This document shows positions 10,884-20,130 of a DNA stretch of 64,000 nucleotides, piece by piece. Both the position numbers and the translations under genes were made by a program. Origin of the DNA: Poseidonibacter lekithochrous. Lineage in GTDB: Bacteria > Campylobacterota > Campylobacteria > Campylobacterales > Arcobacteraceae. Numbering within the stretch: position 1 is the first letter of the stretch; each line of letters begins with the position of its first letter. Location of the stretch: contig NZ_CP054052.1 in the NCBI RefSeq assembly GCF_013283835.1, forward strand, positions 992,001-1,056,000. Direction: 5' to 3'. The notes beneath the pieces are model-generated. The model was not told the origin of the DNA and did no database searches. It saw nothing but the letters and a program-made list of their open reading frames with translations.

Positions 10884-11553
10884 AATTTTAGCTGTGATTC
10901 CAGCCCGAGGCGGTTCTAAGGGATTGCCTGGTAAAAATATTATTGATTTTGCTGGTAAGCCTTTAATCACTTGGACTATTGAATCTAGTATTAATTCTAA
11001 ATATATATCTAAAACTATAGTTAGTAGTGATGATTATGAAATTCTAACTGTATCAAGGGAAAATAATGCTAACACACTTAAGAGACCTGATTATTTGGCC
11101 CTTGATACAACGGCAACAGAACCAGTAGTTTTGCATGTGCTTGATTCATTGAAAATTAGCAATGAAATCTTTGATTATATTATTCTTCTTCAACCTACTT
11201 CTCCCTTGCGAAGTAGTAAAAATATAGATGAGGCTTTTGATTTATTACTTAATAGTGATGCTACCTCTCTTATTAGTGTTTGTGAAATAGATAATAAAAT
11301 ATTAAAAGCTTTCAAAAAGAATGATAAAGGATTTATAGAAGGTATATCTAATAATAAATACCCTTTTATGAGAAGGCAAGATTTACCAAATACTTATATG
11401 AGTAATGGTGCAATATATATAATTAAAACTAGTGAATTTCTTAAAAATAATAGTTTTCTTACAACAAAAACAGTATCTTATTTAATGAATAGCCGTGATA
11501 GTATTGATATCGATAATGAAACTGATTTAGTAAAAGCAAGAGCATATATATAA
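10870..11553 (+). CDS. neuA: CMP-nonulosonate cytidylyltransferase (NeuA family), first copy
   Basis: NeuA activates nonulosonic acids with CTP to CMP-sugars used by glycosyltransferases. This 227-residue protein starts RILAVIPARGGSKGLPGKNI, the CTP-binding signature, and has ISKTIVSSDDYEI, LLQPTSPLRSS and a C-terminal DSIDIDNETDLVKA, which contributes metal-binding aspartates. The start at 10870 lies inside the last codons of pseA, giving a 14-base overlap. It completes nonulosonate set 1. The second NeuA at 16588 is clearly different in sequence, so the two probably act on different sugars. Confidence 0.88.
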   Translation: MTKSRILAVIPARGGSKGLPGKNIIDFAGKPLITWTIESSINSKYISKTIVSSDDYEILTVSRENNANTLKRPDYLALDTTATEPVVLHVLDSLKISNEIFDYIILLQPTSPLRSSKNIDEAFDLLLNSDATSLISVCEIDNKILKAFKKNDKGFIEGISNNKYPFMRRQDLPNTYMSNGAIYIIKTSEFLKNNSFLTTKTVSYLMNSRDSIDIDNETDLVKARAYI

Positions 11554-11578
11554 TATCAACTAATTAGAAAGATATACA

Positions 11579-12967
11579 ATGAAAAGAATTTTAATCGTAT
11601 CCAACCAACCTCAACGATTTTTGGATCAATTTCATTTTGCTAATGAAATTGTTAATAAATCAAAAAATACCATTGATATAAAATTTTATATTGACAGTAA
11701 AGTTTACTTAAAATATGAAGATATTATTAATTCATTTGAATTTGAAATAATAAATAATTTTTTAAGTAAAAAACAAAAAGTTAGTTTACCAAGGAAACAA
11801 ACATTTTTTAAATTAATTAAAAAATATATTCCAAAAAAAGAAAAAATTATTCTGTCTCTTAAAAACTCAAAACTATATACTAATAAACTAGTAACAGAAG
11901 AAAAAAAAATTTATAATAGATTTACTTCTTTAAAAAAAGAATTATTTAATCCTATTAAAGAAGCTAACTTTGATGTGATGTTTATTAATGGTGATAGACA
12001 CTTAAATAGTGAACCTGTTTTTTTAAATATTGCTAAAACCCTTAATATTCCGGTAGTAATACCCTATATGGTTTATTTTGCAGAAGAAGAAGATTTACTA
12101 AAGAAAAGTAATATTACTTTAAAAAAAAGTTTTTTATTATCAAAATACATAAGTATTTCACAAAAAAAATTTAATATTCATAATAGAGAAAACAAATATT
12201 ACTACTCTCATACATTTGCCAATGCTTTAGAGAAATTTGGTGTATTATCAATTAATCCTTGGTTTATGGGATCAGGTTGCAGTGATATTTTATGTTTACC
12301 AAATAAGTACATGAAGATGCACTATGTTACAAATGGTGTGAATGAAGAAAAAATTAATATTCTTGGTGATACTTCGTATGATCAACTTTTTAATAAATTT
12401 AATAATAAAGATGATATAAAAAAAGAAATAATTTCTAAATATGAGTTAGATAATAAAAAAAGAATTATTATTATTGCACTACCTCAATTAGGTGAACATG
12501 ATATTTTACCTTGGGATGAACATTGGAAAGAAATAGATTTTTTAATGAGTAAAATAGATTTGTTAGATGGAAATATATTAATTTCACTCCATCCTAAAAT
12601 GAAAAGGGACGAATACCAATTTTTAGAAAGAAAATTTAATTGTAAATTATTAGATGAAAGGTTAAGTGAAGTTTTAGTTATTTCTGATTTATTTATTGCT
12701 ACATTCTCAAGTACGATATTATGGTCAACACTTTGTGGTATTAAAACTGTTGTTGTTGATTTTTATGGACAAAACTTTAAGATGTTTGATTATATAACTA
12801 GTATTATAAAAGTAAATGATAAAGAGAAATTGGAATTAATATTAAGAAATACTTTAAAAGATAAAGTTGAATTTTCTGATGATTGGGTAAAACTATCAAA
12901 AGAAAATGTATTTGATGGTAATACAATTCAAAGATATCTGGATCTTATTTATAGGATCGCTAAATAA
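11579..12967 (+). CDS. Unknown protein of the glycan locus, GT-B-like
   Basis: I do not recognise this 462-residue protein. It begins with a Rossmann-like strand (KRILIVSNQPQRF) and has no signal peptide or clear membrane segment. The C-terminal half has features seen in GT-B-type transferases and capsule synthesis proteins: KRIIIIALPQLGEHD, ISLHPKMKRDEY, and a late SDLFIATFSSTILWSTLCG segment like the nucleotide-sugar pocket of such enzymes. It lies between neuA and the flippase, so a role in transferring or modifying the set 1 nonulosonate is plausible but unproven. It is separated from neuA by 25 bases with AGAAAG before the ATG. Confidence 0.5.
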   Translation: MKRILIVSNQPQRFLDQFHFANEIVNKSKNTIDIKFYIDSKVYLKYEDIINSFEFEIINNFLSKKQKVSLPRKQTFFKLIKKYIPKKEKIILSLKNSKLYTNKLVTEEKKIYNRFTSLKKELFNPIKEANFDVMFINGDRHLNSEPVFLNIAKTLNIPVVIPYMVYFAEEEDLLKKSNITLKKSFLLSKYISISQKKFNIHNRENKYYYSHTFANALEKFGVLSINPWFMGSGCSDILCLPNKYMKMHYVTNGVNEEKINILGDTSYDQLFNKFNNKDDIKKEIISKYELDNKKRIIIIALPQLGEHDILPWDEHWKEIDFLMSKIDLLDGNILISLHPKMKRDEYQFLERKFNCKLLDERLSEVLVISDLFIATFSSTILWSTLCGIKTVVVDFYGQNFKMFDYITSIIKVNDKEKLELILRNTLKDKVEFSDDWVKLSKENVFDGNTIQRYLDLIYRIAK

Positions 12968-14406
12968 TGAGTAGTCAAATTTTTAAAAATTCATTTTATT
13001 ATATGCTTGCATCTTTTCTTCCAACAGCAGTTGGATTTATTATGCTTCCCATATATAGTAGATATTTATCTCCTGATGATTATGGTATTGTTGCATTAGT
13101 TTTATCTTTTCAGATGTTTTTGCCATTAATATTATCATTAAAATTGGATTCTTCATTATCTAGATTTTATTTTGAATATAAAGATAAAGATTTAAAAATA
13201 TTTATTTCAACTATTTTGCTTGTAATATTTATTTTCTCAATTATTTTTTCTATTATTATCTATGTTAATTTAGACTCTATTATTAGTTTTGTTTTTCCTA
13301 AAACACCAGATAAGTATTTTTTACTATTCGAAATGGGATTAATAATTTCATTTTTATCTATTTTTAATAATTTTCTAAAAAATTTAATAAGAGTAAGAGA
13401 AAAAGCAAAATTATTTATGAAAATACAATTATGTTTATTTTTCTTTAATTTCACTGTTAATATTATAGAAGTTATTGTATTAGAAAGGGGAGCTTATGGT
13501 ATTATTGAGGCAAGCTTAATATATGTAATATTATCGTTAATAATTTATATATATGTAAATAAAGATTATTTTATTCTATACAATAAATTAATATACATAG
13601 TAGATCCTATTAAGTTTTCATTACCTTTAATTCCTCACTCATTATCAGGTTTGATTTTTATGTATTCTGATAGAATAATTTTAGAAAAACATGTGACATT
13701 AAGTGCAATTGGTTTATATATGTTTTCAGACAAAATAGCAATGGTATTTAAAATGATTGTCAATGAATTCAATGCAGCTTTTTCCCCATATTTTGTAAGA
13801 AAATCTAAAGAATCTAGAGAGAAAGCAATAGAAGAAACACATAATATTTCTTTAATATTTATTTATATTCTTTCAATGTTGATTGTTTTTTTAGCATTGT
13901 TCTCGGTGGAAGTAGTATATATTCTTTTAGATGATAGGTATTTTGATACTTGGATGATGATTCCTCTGCTCTCTTCTGCTTATATTTTTCGTTCTCTTTA
14001 TTGTTTTAGTAGTAGTGGATTATTTTTTGAAAAGAAAACAGGTAAAGTTGCTATTATTACCATATTTGCAGGTGTAGCTAACATTGGATTAAATATTGTA
14101 TTAATTCCACACTATGGCATTATGGTTGCTATCTATACAACTATATTTTCTTTTTTTATTACATTTTTAATGTCAGAATTAATATCATATAAAATTTATT
14201 ATTTAAAATTAATGAGTAAAAAGAATATCATTATTGTTAGTTATATGTTTATTTCTATATTCTTTTCATTATATTTAAATAAAAGTTTTTTAGATTTTGG
14301 CTTAATTGAATATTTGTATAAATTTATAGTATTAGCAATTGGTTTTGGGATAGGTTATAAATTAAAGTTATTTAACATTGATAAATTATTAAAAATTAAA
14401 GGTTGA
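12967..14406 (+). CDS. wzx: Polysaccharide flippase, Wzx-like
   Basis: This 479-residue protein is almost wholly hydrophobic, with about twelve to fourteen predicted membrane segments. It starts SSQIFKNSFYYMLASFLPTAVGF followed by MLPIYSRYLSPDDYG, the usual opening of Wzx-type O-unit flippases in the MOP superfamily. It should move undecaprenyl-linked repeat units across the inner membrane. The presence of a Wzy-like protein at 22120 and a WecA/WbpL-type initiator at 35669 points to a Wzx/Wzy-dependent pathway. The ATG overlaps the preceding gene's stop by one base. Confidence 0.85.
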   Translation: MSSQIFKNSFYYMLASFLPTAVGFIMLPIYSRYLSPDDYGIVALVLSFQMFLPLILSLKLDSSLSRFYFEYKDKDLKIFISTILLVIFIFSIIFSIIIYVNLDSIISFVFPKTPDKYFLLFEMGLIISFLSIFNNFLKNLIRVREKAKLFMKIQLCLFFFNFTVNIIEVIVLERGAYGIIEASLIYVILSLIIYIYVNKDYFILYNKLIYIVDPIKFSLPLIPHSLSGLIFMYSDRIILEKHVTLSAIGLYMFSDKIAMVFKMIVNEFNAAFSPYFVRKSKESREKAIEETHNISLIFIYILSMLIVFLALFSVEVVYILLDDRYFDTWMMIPLLSSAYIFRSLYCFSSSGLFFEKKTGKVAIITIFAGVANIGLNIVLIPHYGIMVAIYTTIFSFFITFLMSELISYKIYYLKLMSKKNIIIVSYMFISIFFSLYLNKSFLDFGLIEYLYKFIVLAIGFGIGYKLKLFNIDKLLKIKG

Positions 14407-14409
14407 AAA

Positions 14410-15429
14410 TTGAATAATATTGAGAAAAAAACGTACATAATAGCAGAAATAGGTAATACTCATGAAGGTAGTTTAGGCCTTGCTAAACAGTTTATTAAGT
14501 CTGCATCTGCTTGTGGAGTAGATGCTGTTAAAATGCAAACACATATATTTGAAGCTGAAAGTTTACTATCTGCACCAAATCCTCCTTATTTTAAAGACGA
14601 AACACGAAAAGAATATTTTGAGAGGACTTCTTTTTCTGTTGATCAGTGGAAAGAACTTAAAAGATATAGCGAAGAAGATTTAAAAATTGATTTTTTTAGT
14701 TCACCCTTTTCTCTTGAAGCAGTAGATTTATTAGAAGAAGTAGGAATGGATACTTATAAAATTGCTTCAGGTGAAGTAAATAATATTCCACTCCTTGAAA
14801 AAGTTGCAAAAACTGAAAAAAAAGTACTACTTTCAAGTGGTATGAGTAGCTGGAATGAAATAGATGAAGCAGTTGAAACACTTCAGACAAATGGATGTAA
14901 AAATTTAGTTGTTCTTCAATGTACATCTGAGTACCCATGTCCTCCAGAGCAAAGTGGTTTAAATGTGTTAGATGAAATGAAAAATAGATATGAAAATGTA
15001 GAGATAGGATATAGCGACCATACAATGGGTGTTGCTGTGCCAATTGCTGCTGTAATCAAAGGTGCAACAGTAATTGAAAAGCATTTTACACTTTCTCAAA
15101 AAATGTATGGTAGTGATGCTATGAATTCTACAGAACCAGATGAATTTAAACGACTTGTAGATGAGATAAGACAAATTGAAACATCTTTGACTAATAATAT
15201 AGATAAAGATGAAAAAGTTAAAAACTTAACTAACATGAAAATAACTTTTGAAAAATCAATTGTATCAGCAGATTCAATAAATGAATTGGATAAAATAGAA
15301 TTTAAACATTTAGCTTTTAAAAAACCTGGGGATGGAATTCCTGCAAAAGAGTATAAAAAACTTTTAGGTAAGAGAATAAATAAAAAAGTTAATAAAGATT
15401 ATAAATTTAAATGGGAAGATTTTAAGTAA
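14410..15429 (+). CDS. neuB: Nonulosonic acid synthase, second copy (NeuB family)
   Basis: A second NeuB-family synthase of 339 residues, with IIAEIGNTHEGSLGLAKQF, VKMQTHIFEAE, FSSPFSLEAVDLLE, KIASGEVNN, IGYSDHTMGV and IEKHFTLS. The SAF domain near residues 275-335 carries KPGDGIPAKEYKKLLGK. The start is TTG at 14410, with AAAGG eight bases upstream, three bases after the flippase stop. It differs strongly from the copy at 6091, so this is not a recent duplication. It heads nonulosonate set 2. Confidence 0.88.
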   Translation: MNNIEKKTYIIAEIGNTHEGSLGLAKQFIKSASACGVDAVKMQTHIFEAESLLSAPNPPYFKDETRKEYFERTSFSVDQWKELKRYSEEDLKIDFFSSPFSLEAVDLLEEVGMDTYKIASGEVNNIPLLEKVAKTEKKVLLSSGMSSWNEIDEAVETLQTNGCKNLVVLQCTSEYPCPPEQSGLNVLDEMKNRYENVEIGYSDHTMGVAVPIAAVIKGATVIEKHFTLSQKMYGSDAMNSTEPDEFKRLVDEIRQIETSLTNNIDKDEKVKNLTNMKITFEKSIVSADSINELDKIEFKHLAFKKPGDGIPAKEYKKLLGKRINKKVNKDYKFKWEDFK

Positions 15430-16586
15430 TGAAAAAAATATGTGTTTTTGTTGGAAGTAGAGCAAATTATAGTAGTATCAAATCAGTTATGAGAGCAGTA
15501 AAAGCTCATCCTAAGTTAGAACTTCAAGTAGTTCTAGGTGCGTCTGCAATTTTAGATAGATTTGGGAAAGTTGAAGATTTAATTAGAAAAGATGGATTTG
15601 AACCAAACTTTACTTTTCATAACTTAGTAGAAGGCGAAAATCCTGCTACTATGGCAAAATCAACAGGTTTAGGATTAATGGATGCTTCTATGATTTTTAA
15701 TAACTTAAAGCCTGATTTTTTAGTAGTTGTTGGTGATAGATTTGAAATGATGTCAGTTACTTTAGCTGCTGCATATATGAACATAAGAATTGTACATACT
15801 ATGGGTGGAGAAGTAACAGGAACAATTGATGAGAGTATTAGACATGCAATTACAAAATTCGCACATGTCCATTTCCCAGCAAATGAAGATTCTAGTAAAA
15901 GAATCATAAAAATGGGTGAAGATGAAGAATTTGTTTTTAATGTTGGGTGCCCTCGAACAGACTTAGTTGCAGAAGAACTTAAAAATGATAGTTATGATAT
16001 TTTAAAAGATTTATTTAAAATATATGGTGGAGTTGGTAAAGAATTTGATCTAACTAAACCTTATTTATTAGTTTCTCAACATTCAGTAACTACTGAATTT
16101 GGAAATAACAGAAAACAAATAGAAGAAACTTTAAAAGCTCTTGAAGAATTAGAAATGCCAACTATTATGTTATGGCCTAATGCTGATGCAGGTGGAGATG
16201 ATATATCTAAAGGTATAAGAACATATAGAGAAAAACATAATCCTCAATGGTTGCATCTTTTTAAAAACTTACCTACTCATATATATATACATCTTATGAA
16301 TACAACATCTTGTTTAGTAGGAAATAGTAGTTCTGGCGTAAGAGAAGGGGCTTTTATTGGAACACCTGTAATTAATATAGGAACGAGACAAAATAAAAGA
16401 CTTAGAACAAACAATGTAATCCAAGTAGATTATAATGCTAAAGAAATAATAGAAGGTATTAAACAACAATTAACTAATGGAAAATATGAAAGTAGTGATA
16501 TGTATGGTGATGGTACTGCAGGAGATAAAATAGCAGAAATACTTACTTATGTAGAACCTTCAATTCAGAAGACTATTACTTATTAA
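15429..16586 (+). CDS. neuC: UDP-GlcNAc 2-epimerase, hydrolysing, second copy (NeuC/LegG family)
   Basis: This 385-residue protein has KKICVFVGSRANYSSIKSVM, VVGDRFEMMSVTLAAAYM, HTMGGEVTGTIDESIRHA, VGNSSSGVREGAFIGTP and GTRQNKRLRTNNV. These match the hydrolysing epimerase family. The opening VGSRANYSS differs from the TGTRADFGK of the first copy. It follows neuB by a one-base overlap and precedes neuA by one base, giving the compact order neuB-neuC-neuA. The genes legB, legC and legH needed for legionaminate are not in this window, so Neu5Ac-type synthesis or supply from elsewhere is possible. Confidence 0.87.
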   Translation: MKKICVFVGSRANYSSIKSVMRAVKAHPKLELQVVLGASAILDRFGKVEDLIRKDGFEPNFTFHNLVEGENPATMAKSTGLGLMDASMIFNNLKPDFLVVVGDRFEMMSVTLAAAYMNIRIVHTMGGEVTGTIDESIRHAITKFAHVHFPANEDSSKRIIKMGEDEEFVFNVGCPRTDLVAEELKNDSYDILKDLFKIYGGVGKEFDLTKPYLLVSQHSVTTEFGNNRKQIEETLKALEELEMPTIMLWPNADAGGDDISKGIRTYREKHNPQWLHLFKNLPTHIYIHLMNTTSCLVGNSSSGVREGAFIGTPVINIGTRQNKRLRTNNVIQVDYNAKEIIEGIKQQLTNGKYESSDMYGDGTAGDKIAEILTYVEPSIQKTITY

Positions 16587-16587
16587 T

Positions 16588-17244
16588 ATGAAATTTCTTG
16601 GGATAATACCTGCAAGAGGTGGAAGTAAGGGAATACCTAAAAAAAATATAAAACTTTTAAAAGGTAAACCCCTTATTGCTTATACTATAGAAACTGCACT
16701 TAATTCTAAACTTGATAAAGTGATAGTTTCTACTGATTGTGAAGAGATAGCAGAAGTATCTAAAAATTATGGTGTGGAAGTGATGATGAGGACTGATATA
16801 TTGGCTCAAGATAAAACTCCTACACTGCCAGTTTTACAAGATGTTGTAAGTAAACTTGATGAAGAATATGATGCTATTATGACTCTACAACCTACTTCTC
16901 CCTTAAGAACAGAAAATCACATAAATGAGTCAATAAAACTTTTTGAAATTAATACTAGTGCAGATAGTTTAGTAAGTGTTGTTGAAATGCCACACAATTT
17001 TAGTTCTGAAAAATTAATGAAACTTGAGGGAATGTATTTAACTGGTAATAGTAATGTAAAAAGAAGGCAAGAAGTAGAAATTATGTATGCAAGAAATGGT
17101 GCAGCTATTTATATAACAAAATGTGAAAAACTTAATGAATATATATTTGGTGGTAAGATTTTACCATACTTTATGAGTAAAATAAATAGTTTTGATATTG
17201 ATGATATGGAAGATTGGGAAATAGTGGAGAAATTAATTGGATAA
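16588..17244 (+). CDS. neuA: CMP-nonulosonate cytidylyltransferase, second copy (NeuA family)
   Basis: A 218-residue cytidylyltransferase beginning KFLGIIPARGGSKGIPKKNI. It has KVIVSTDCEEIAEV, MTLQPTSPLRTENHI and a final SFDIDDMEDWEIVEKL with the metal-binding aspartates. It activates the product of the second NeuB as a CMP-sugar. The stop overlaps the start of the next gene by eight bases. With the copy at 10870, the locus encodes two separate CMP-activated nonulosonates. Confidence 0.88.
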   Translation: MKFLGIIPARGGSKGIPKKNIKLLKGKPLIAYTIETALNSKLDKVIVSTDCEEIAEVSKNYGVEVMMRTDILAQDKTPTLPVLQDVVSKLDEEYDAIMTLQPTSPLRTENHINESIKLFEINTSADSLVSVVEMPHNFSSEKLMKLEGMYLTGNSNVKRRQEVEIMYARNGAAIYITKCEKLNEYIFGGKILPYFMSKINSFDIDDMEDWEIVEKLIG

Positions 17245-18514
17245 AAGTGGTATAAGCATAATAGCAGAAAATGGTATCGCAATCTACACTGTAAAACCTA
17301 TAATAAAAGAACTTGTTAATAAGGATATTTCTATATATATTTATACTACAGTGAACAAAGATATTGTATCTAAAGAACTTAATATAAAAAAAGAAAAAAT
17401 TATAAATATTAATACCTTAACTAATAGATACAAATCTGTATTTGATTTTTTATTAAAACAACTTCTTGTAAATAGTAAATTTTCAACTCAATATTCTAGG
17501 ATTAATAAAACAAATTCTAAAGTACTTAATGTTTTAGGAAACTTTTTTTTAAAATTACCTAAGCCAAATAGTAAAAAAGTTAATAATATATATTCGTTTA
17601 TATGGAAAAATATAAACAGAAAACCATCTTTTAAAACAAAAAAATTATTTGTTATTACTAGAACAGGCAATAGTTATTTAATAAATAATAAACACCATAC
17701 AGCTTTTACATTAGTAGAAAGTTGGGATCATCCTGTAAAGTCGCCATTTTTTTTTAATAGTAAACTTACTTTTGTTTGGAACAATAGTTTAAAACAGGAT
17801 GTTGTAAAATTTCAGAATTATGATTCAAATCTAATCGAAACAATTTATCCAATGAAGTTTAGATATATTGAAGAGTTAAAAGATAAAAATATAAATATCG
17901 CTAATGTATTTATAAAAAAAGAATTAGATTTTATTGAAAGTAACAAATATGTTTTATATATTTGTACTTATTCTAATTTCTCAGGAAATAATCTCTTTGA
18001 AGGTGAAAAGTTATTGATAAAAGAAATACTATCTATTTGTAAAAAAAACAATAAAATTCTTTACATAAAACCGCATCCTCATTCTAATGGAAAAGAATTT
18101 GAATTTCTAGATAAAAGTGAAGATTTTAGAATAGGAATATCAGCAACAAATAATGGATATAACTATATTTTCACTGATGAAGATCAATATTATAAAATTC
18201 AACTTTTAAAAAAAGCAAATACAATTATTAATGTAGGAACAACGTTAGTTCTTGAATCAAGTTTATTAAATACAAATATAGTACAGATAAAACTTAATAA
18301 TAATTATAAAAACTTTAAAGTAGTAAGTGAAAATTATCATAATAAAAAGTATTTAAATAGCGGTAATTTTATATTAGATTTAAACACTGAACCATTGTAT
18401 AAATTGGAAAAATATATAGAAAAAGAAAATAAATTTGCTCACGAATTAAAATACTGGGTTACAGATAAAACTTATAAACAAAGTATAGAGGAAATAGTTG
18501 ATGAAATTTCTTAA
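17237..18514 (+). CDS. Unknown protein following neuA, possible sialyltransferase-like enzyme
   Basis: I do not recognise the family of this 425-residue protein. It starts at TTG 17237, eight bases inside neuA, and has no other plausible start. No signal peptide or membrane segment is visible. Around residues 270-280 it has ILYIKPHPHSNGKEFEF, a lysine-proline-histidine motif like that in capsule-type and CMP-sugar transferases with a GT-B fold. A later NTIINVGTTLVLESSLLNT could line the nucleotide site. The position directly behind neuA makes a CMP-nonulosonate transferase a fair guess. The gene contains T8 and T9 runs (about 17543 and 17747) that could slip. Confidence 0.45.
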   Translation: MDKSGISIIAENGIAIYTVKPIIKELVNKDISIYIYTTVNKDIVSKELNIKKEKIININTLTNRYKSVFDFLLKQLLVNSKFSTQYSRINKTNSKVLNVLGNFFLKLPKPNSKKVNNIYSFIWKNINRKPSFKTKKLFVITRTGNSYLINNKHHTAFTLVESWDHPVKSPFFFNSKLTFVWNNSLKQDVVKFQNYDSNLIETIYPMKFRYIEELKDKNINIANVFIKKELDFIESNKYVLYICTYSNFSGNNLFEGEKLLIKEILSICKKNNKILYIKPHPHSNGKEFEFLDKSEDFRIGISATNNGYNYIFTDEDQYYKIQLLKKANTIINVGTTLVLESSLLNTNIVQIKLNNNYKNFKVVSENYHNKKYLNSGNFILDLNTEPLYKLEKYIEKENKFAHELKYWVTDKTYKQSIEEIVDEIS

Positions 18515-19073
18515 AAAATTAATAAAACCTGTTTATATTGAATTGAATTCTTTTTTTAATGGCTTTATAATTTATTGTTTTAATTTAATAGTAAATAAAA
18601 TACCTTTTCATTTGGTTAGACTATTTTTGTATAGATTTTTAATCACTATAGGAAGTAAAAGTTCAATATTAATGAATGTAACAATAAGAGGTAAAAATAT
18701 AAAAATTGGTACAAATTGTGTTATTAACAGTGGTTGTTTATTAGATGGACGAGGGAGTAGTAAGATTATTATTGGAAACAATGTTGATATTGCACCTTTT
18801 GTTAAAATATGGTCAGTTGATCATAACCCAAATTCTTCTATACATGAAGCAAGATCAAAAGATGTTATTATTGAAGATAATTGTTGGGTGGCAAGCTCCG
18901 TTATAATACTACCTGGAATTACTCTTGCTGAAGGTACTGTTGTAGCTGCTGGTTCGGTTGTAGTTAAAAGTACCGAACCTTATTCAATTGTAGGTGGCAT
19001 CCCTGCAAAATTTATTTCAAATAGAAATAGGGATATTGAGTATAAACATTTTTGGAGACCTTGGTTTGAATAA
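18501..19073 (+). CDS. Hexapeptide-repeat acyltransferase
   Basis: This 190-residue protein has a left-handed beta-helix C-terminus: repeats around KIGTNCVINSGCLLDG, KIIIGNNVDIAPFVKI and VIIEDNCWVASSVIILPGI, ending VVAAGSVVVKS and SIVGGIPAKFI. That is the O-acetyltransferase pattern (WbbJ/LacA type). The N-terminal 35 residues are hydrophobic and basic, perhaps a membrane contact. I place the start at ATG 18501, eight bases after AGAGGA, rather than at the TTG just before it. It probably acetylates a sugar of the repeat unit; the substrate is not known. Confidence 0.78.
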   Translation: MKFLKKLIKPVYIELNSFFNGFIIYCFNLIVNKIPFHLVRLFLYRFLITIGSKSSILMNVTIRGKNIKIGTNCVINSGCLLDGRGSSKIIIGNNVDIAPFVKIWSVDHNPNSSIHEARSKDVIIEDNCWVASSVIILPGITLAEGTVVAAGSVVVKSTEPYSIVGGIPAKFISNRNRDIEYKHFWRPWFE

Positions 19074-20130
19074 TAATGATTTAATTTTTAAAGATTTAAT
19101 TTACAGAGTTTTTTATGAACCATATTATTTAAAAGAAATATTAAGTTTTAATAAATATGGTAAAATTATAGAAAAAGAATTTGAAAATCTTCTAAATAAA
19201 ACTATTTCTTCAAATGAACAATTATCAGAATACATTATCAATTATTATTTTCAAGATAAGAAGAAAATAGATAAGAATTTAAAAAAGACTTCACTTAATC
19301 TGAAAACTAGTATAACTAAATCAATATATTCAAGTTATATTAATGATATTAATAAATTTATTATAGGTAATAACTTGGAACAATTTGCTGATTTTATATT
19401 ATTTGGAAGTCTTGCTACTGACGATTTTGTAAAAGAATTTAGTGATATTGACATGGTTTGTTTTATAAAAGACAGTGTTTTTGAATCGCCTTATTCATTT
19501 AATTTTTTTCAAGAAAAAATGTATCAGTTAAATGGACTTCTTTTACGTATAGATCCATTACAAAACCATGGAGTATTTATTGTTTTGCCATATGAAAAAT
19601 TAAATTATAAAGAGTCTTTGAATATTCCATTAGAAGTGTTGACAAAAGGGATTTTATTAGGTAGTAAGAAAAAAACAATAGAGTTATTAGTAAATAATGA
19701 TTCTTCTTTTCAAGATTCAAAAAAATATTTATCTGATTATATTAAATTGGTTCAAAAAGAAATGTTAAATGCTAACAATAGTTACAGGTTTTATAGAGAT
19801 TTTTTGCATAGAGTGTATCTTTTACCGGCATTATATCTACAGGATAAAGGAAGATATTGTTATAAAAAAGATTCATTTTCTTTAATTAATAATTATAACG
19901 GTTTTGATGTCATCTCTAAACTCTGTAATTTTTATGATGATAAATTTTATAAAAGTAGAATATATCGAAAGATAATTCCAAGTTTTTTATTTAAAAGGTA
20001 TCCTATTGTAATGAGATATCTTTTAAGTAAAATTTACGGAAGTAAAGAACAAAAAATTCTTTCAAATAGCGAACTAAAGAGCTATTTTGAAAAATTGAAT
20101 AAATTAATTAAAAAGATTGAAAATGAATGA
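19066..20130 (+). CDS. Pol-beta-superfamily nucleotidyltransferase, first of pair
   Basis: This 354-residue protein has a nucleotidyltransferase signature at residues 110-135: FILFGSLATDDFVKEF followed by SDIDMVCF, giving the GS loop and the two metal aspartates. A possible third acidic residue is in LLRIDPLQNHG near residue 160. The rest is helical with no recognised domain. The frame is open upstream to 18994, but TTG at 19066 has GGAG eight bases upstream and overlaps the acyltransferase stop by eight bases, so I use it. The substrate is unknown. It lies next to a second such enzyme and a PfkB kinase. Confidence 0.65.
   Translation: MNNNDLIFKDLIYRVFYEPYYLKEILSFNKYGKIIEKEFENLLNKTISSNEQLSEYIINYYFQDKKKIDKNLKKTSLNLKTSITKSIYSSYINDINKFIIGNNLEQFADFILFGSLATDDFVKEFSDIDMVCFIKDSVFESPYSFNFFQEKMYQLNGLLLRIDPLQNHGVFIVLPYEKLNYKESLNIPLEVLTKGILLGSKKKTIELLVNNDSSFQDSKKYLSDYIKLVQKEMLNANNSYRFYRDFLHRVYLLPALYLQDKGRYCYKKDSFSLINNYNGFDVISKLCNFYDDKFYKSRIYRKIIPSFLFKRYPIVMRYLLSKIYGSKEQKILSNSELKSYFEKLNKLIKKIENE

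Noticed and set aside
17543-17760. T8 and T9 runs in the gene at 17237 as phase-variation switches
   Set aside because: Such runs are common in this AT-rich sequence, are shorter than typical switching tracts, and the gene is in frame. No direct sign of variation is available.
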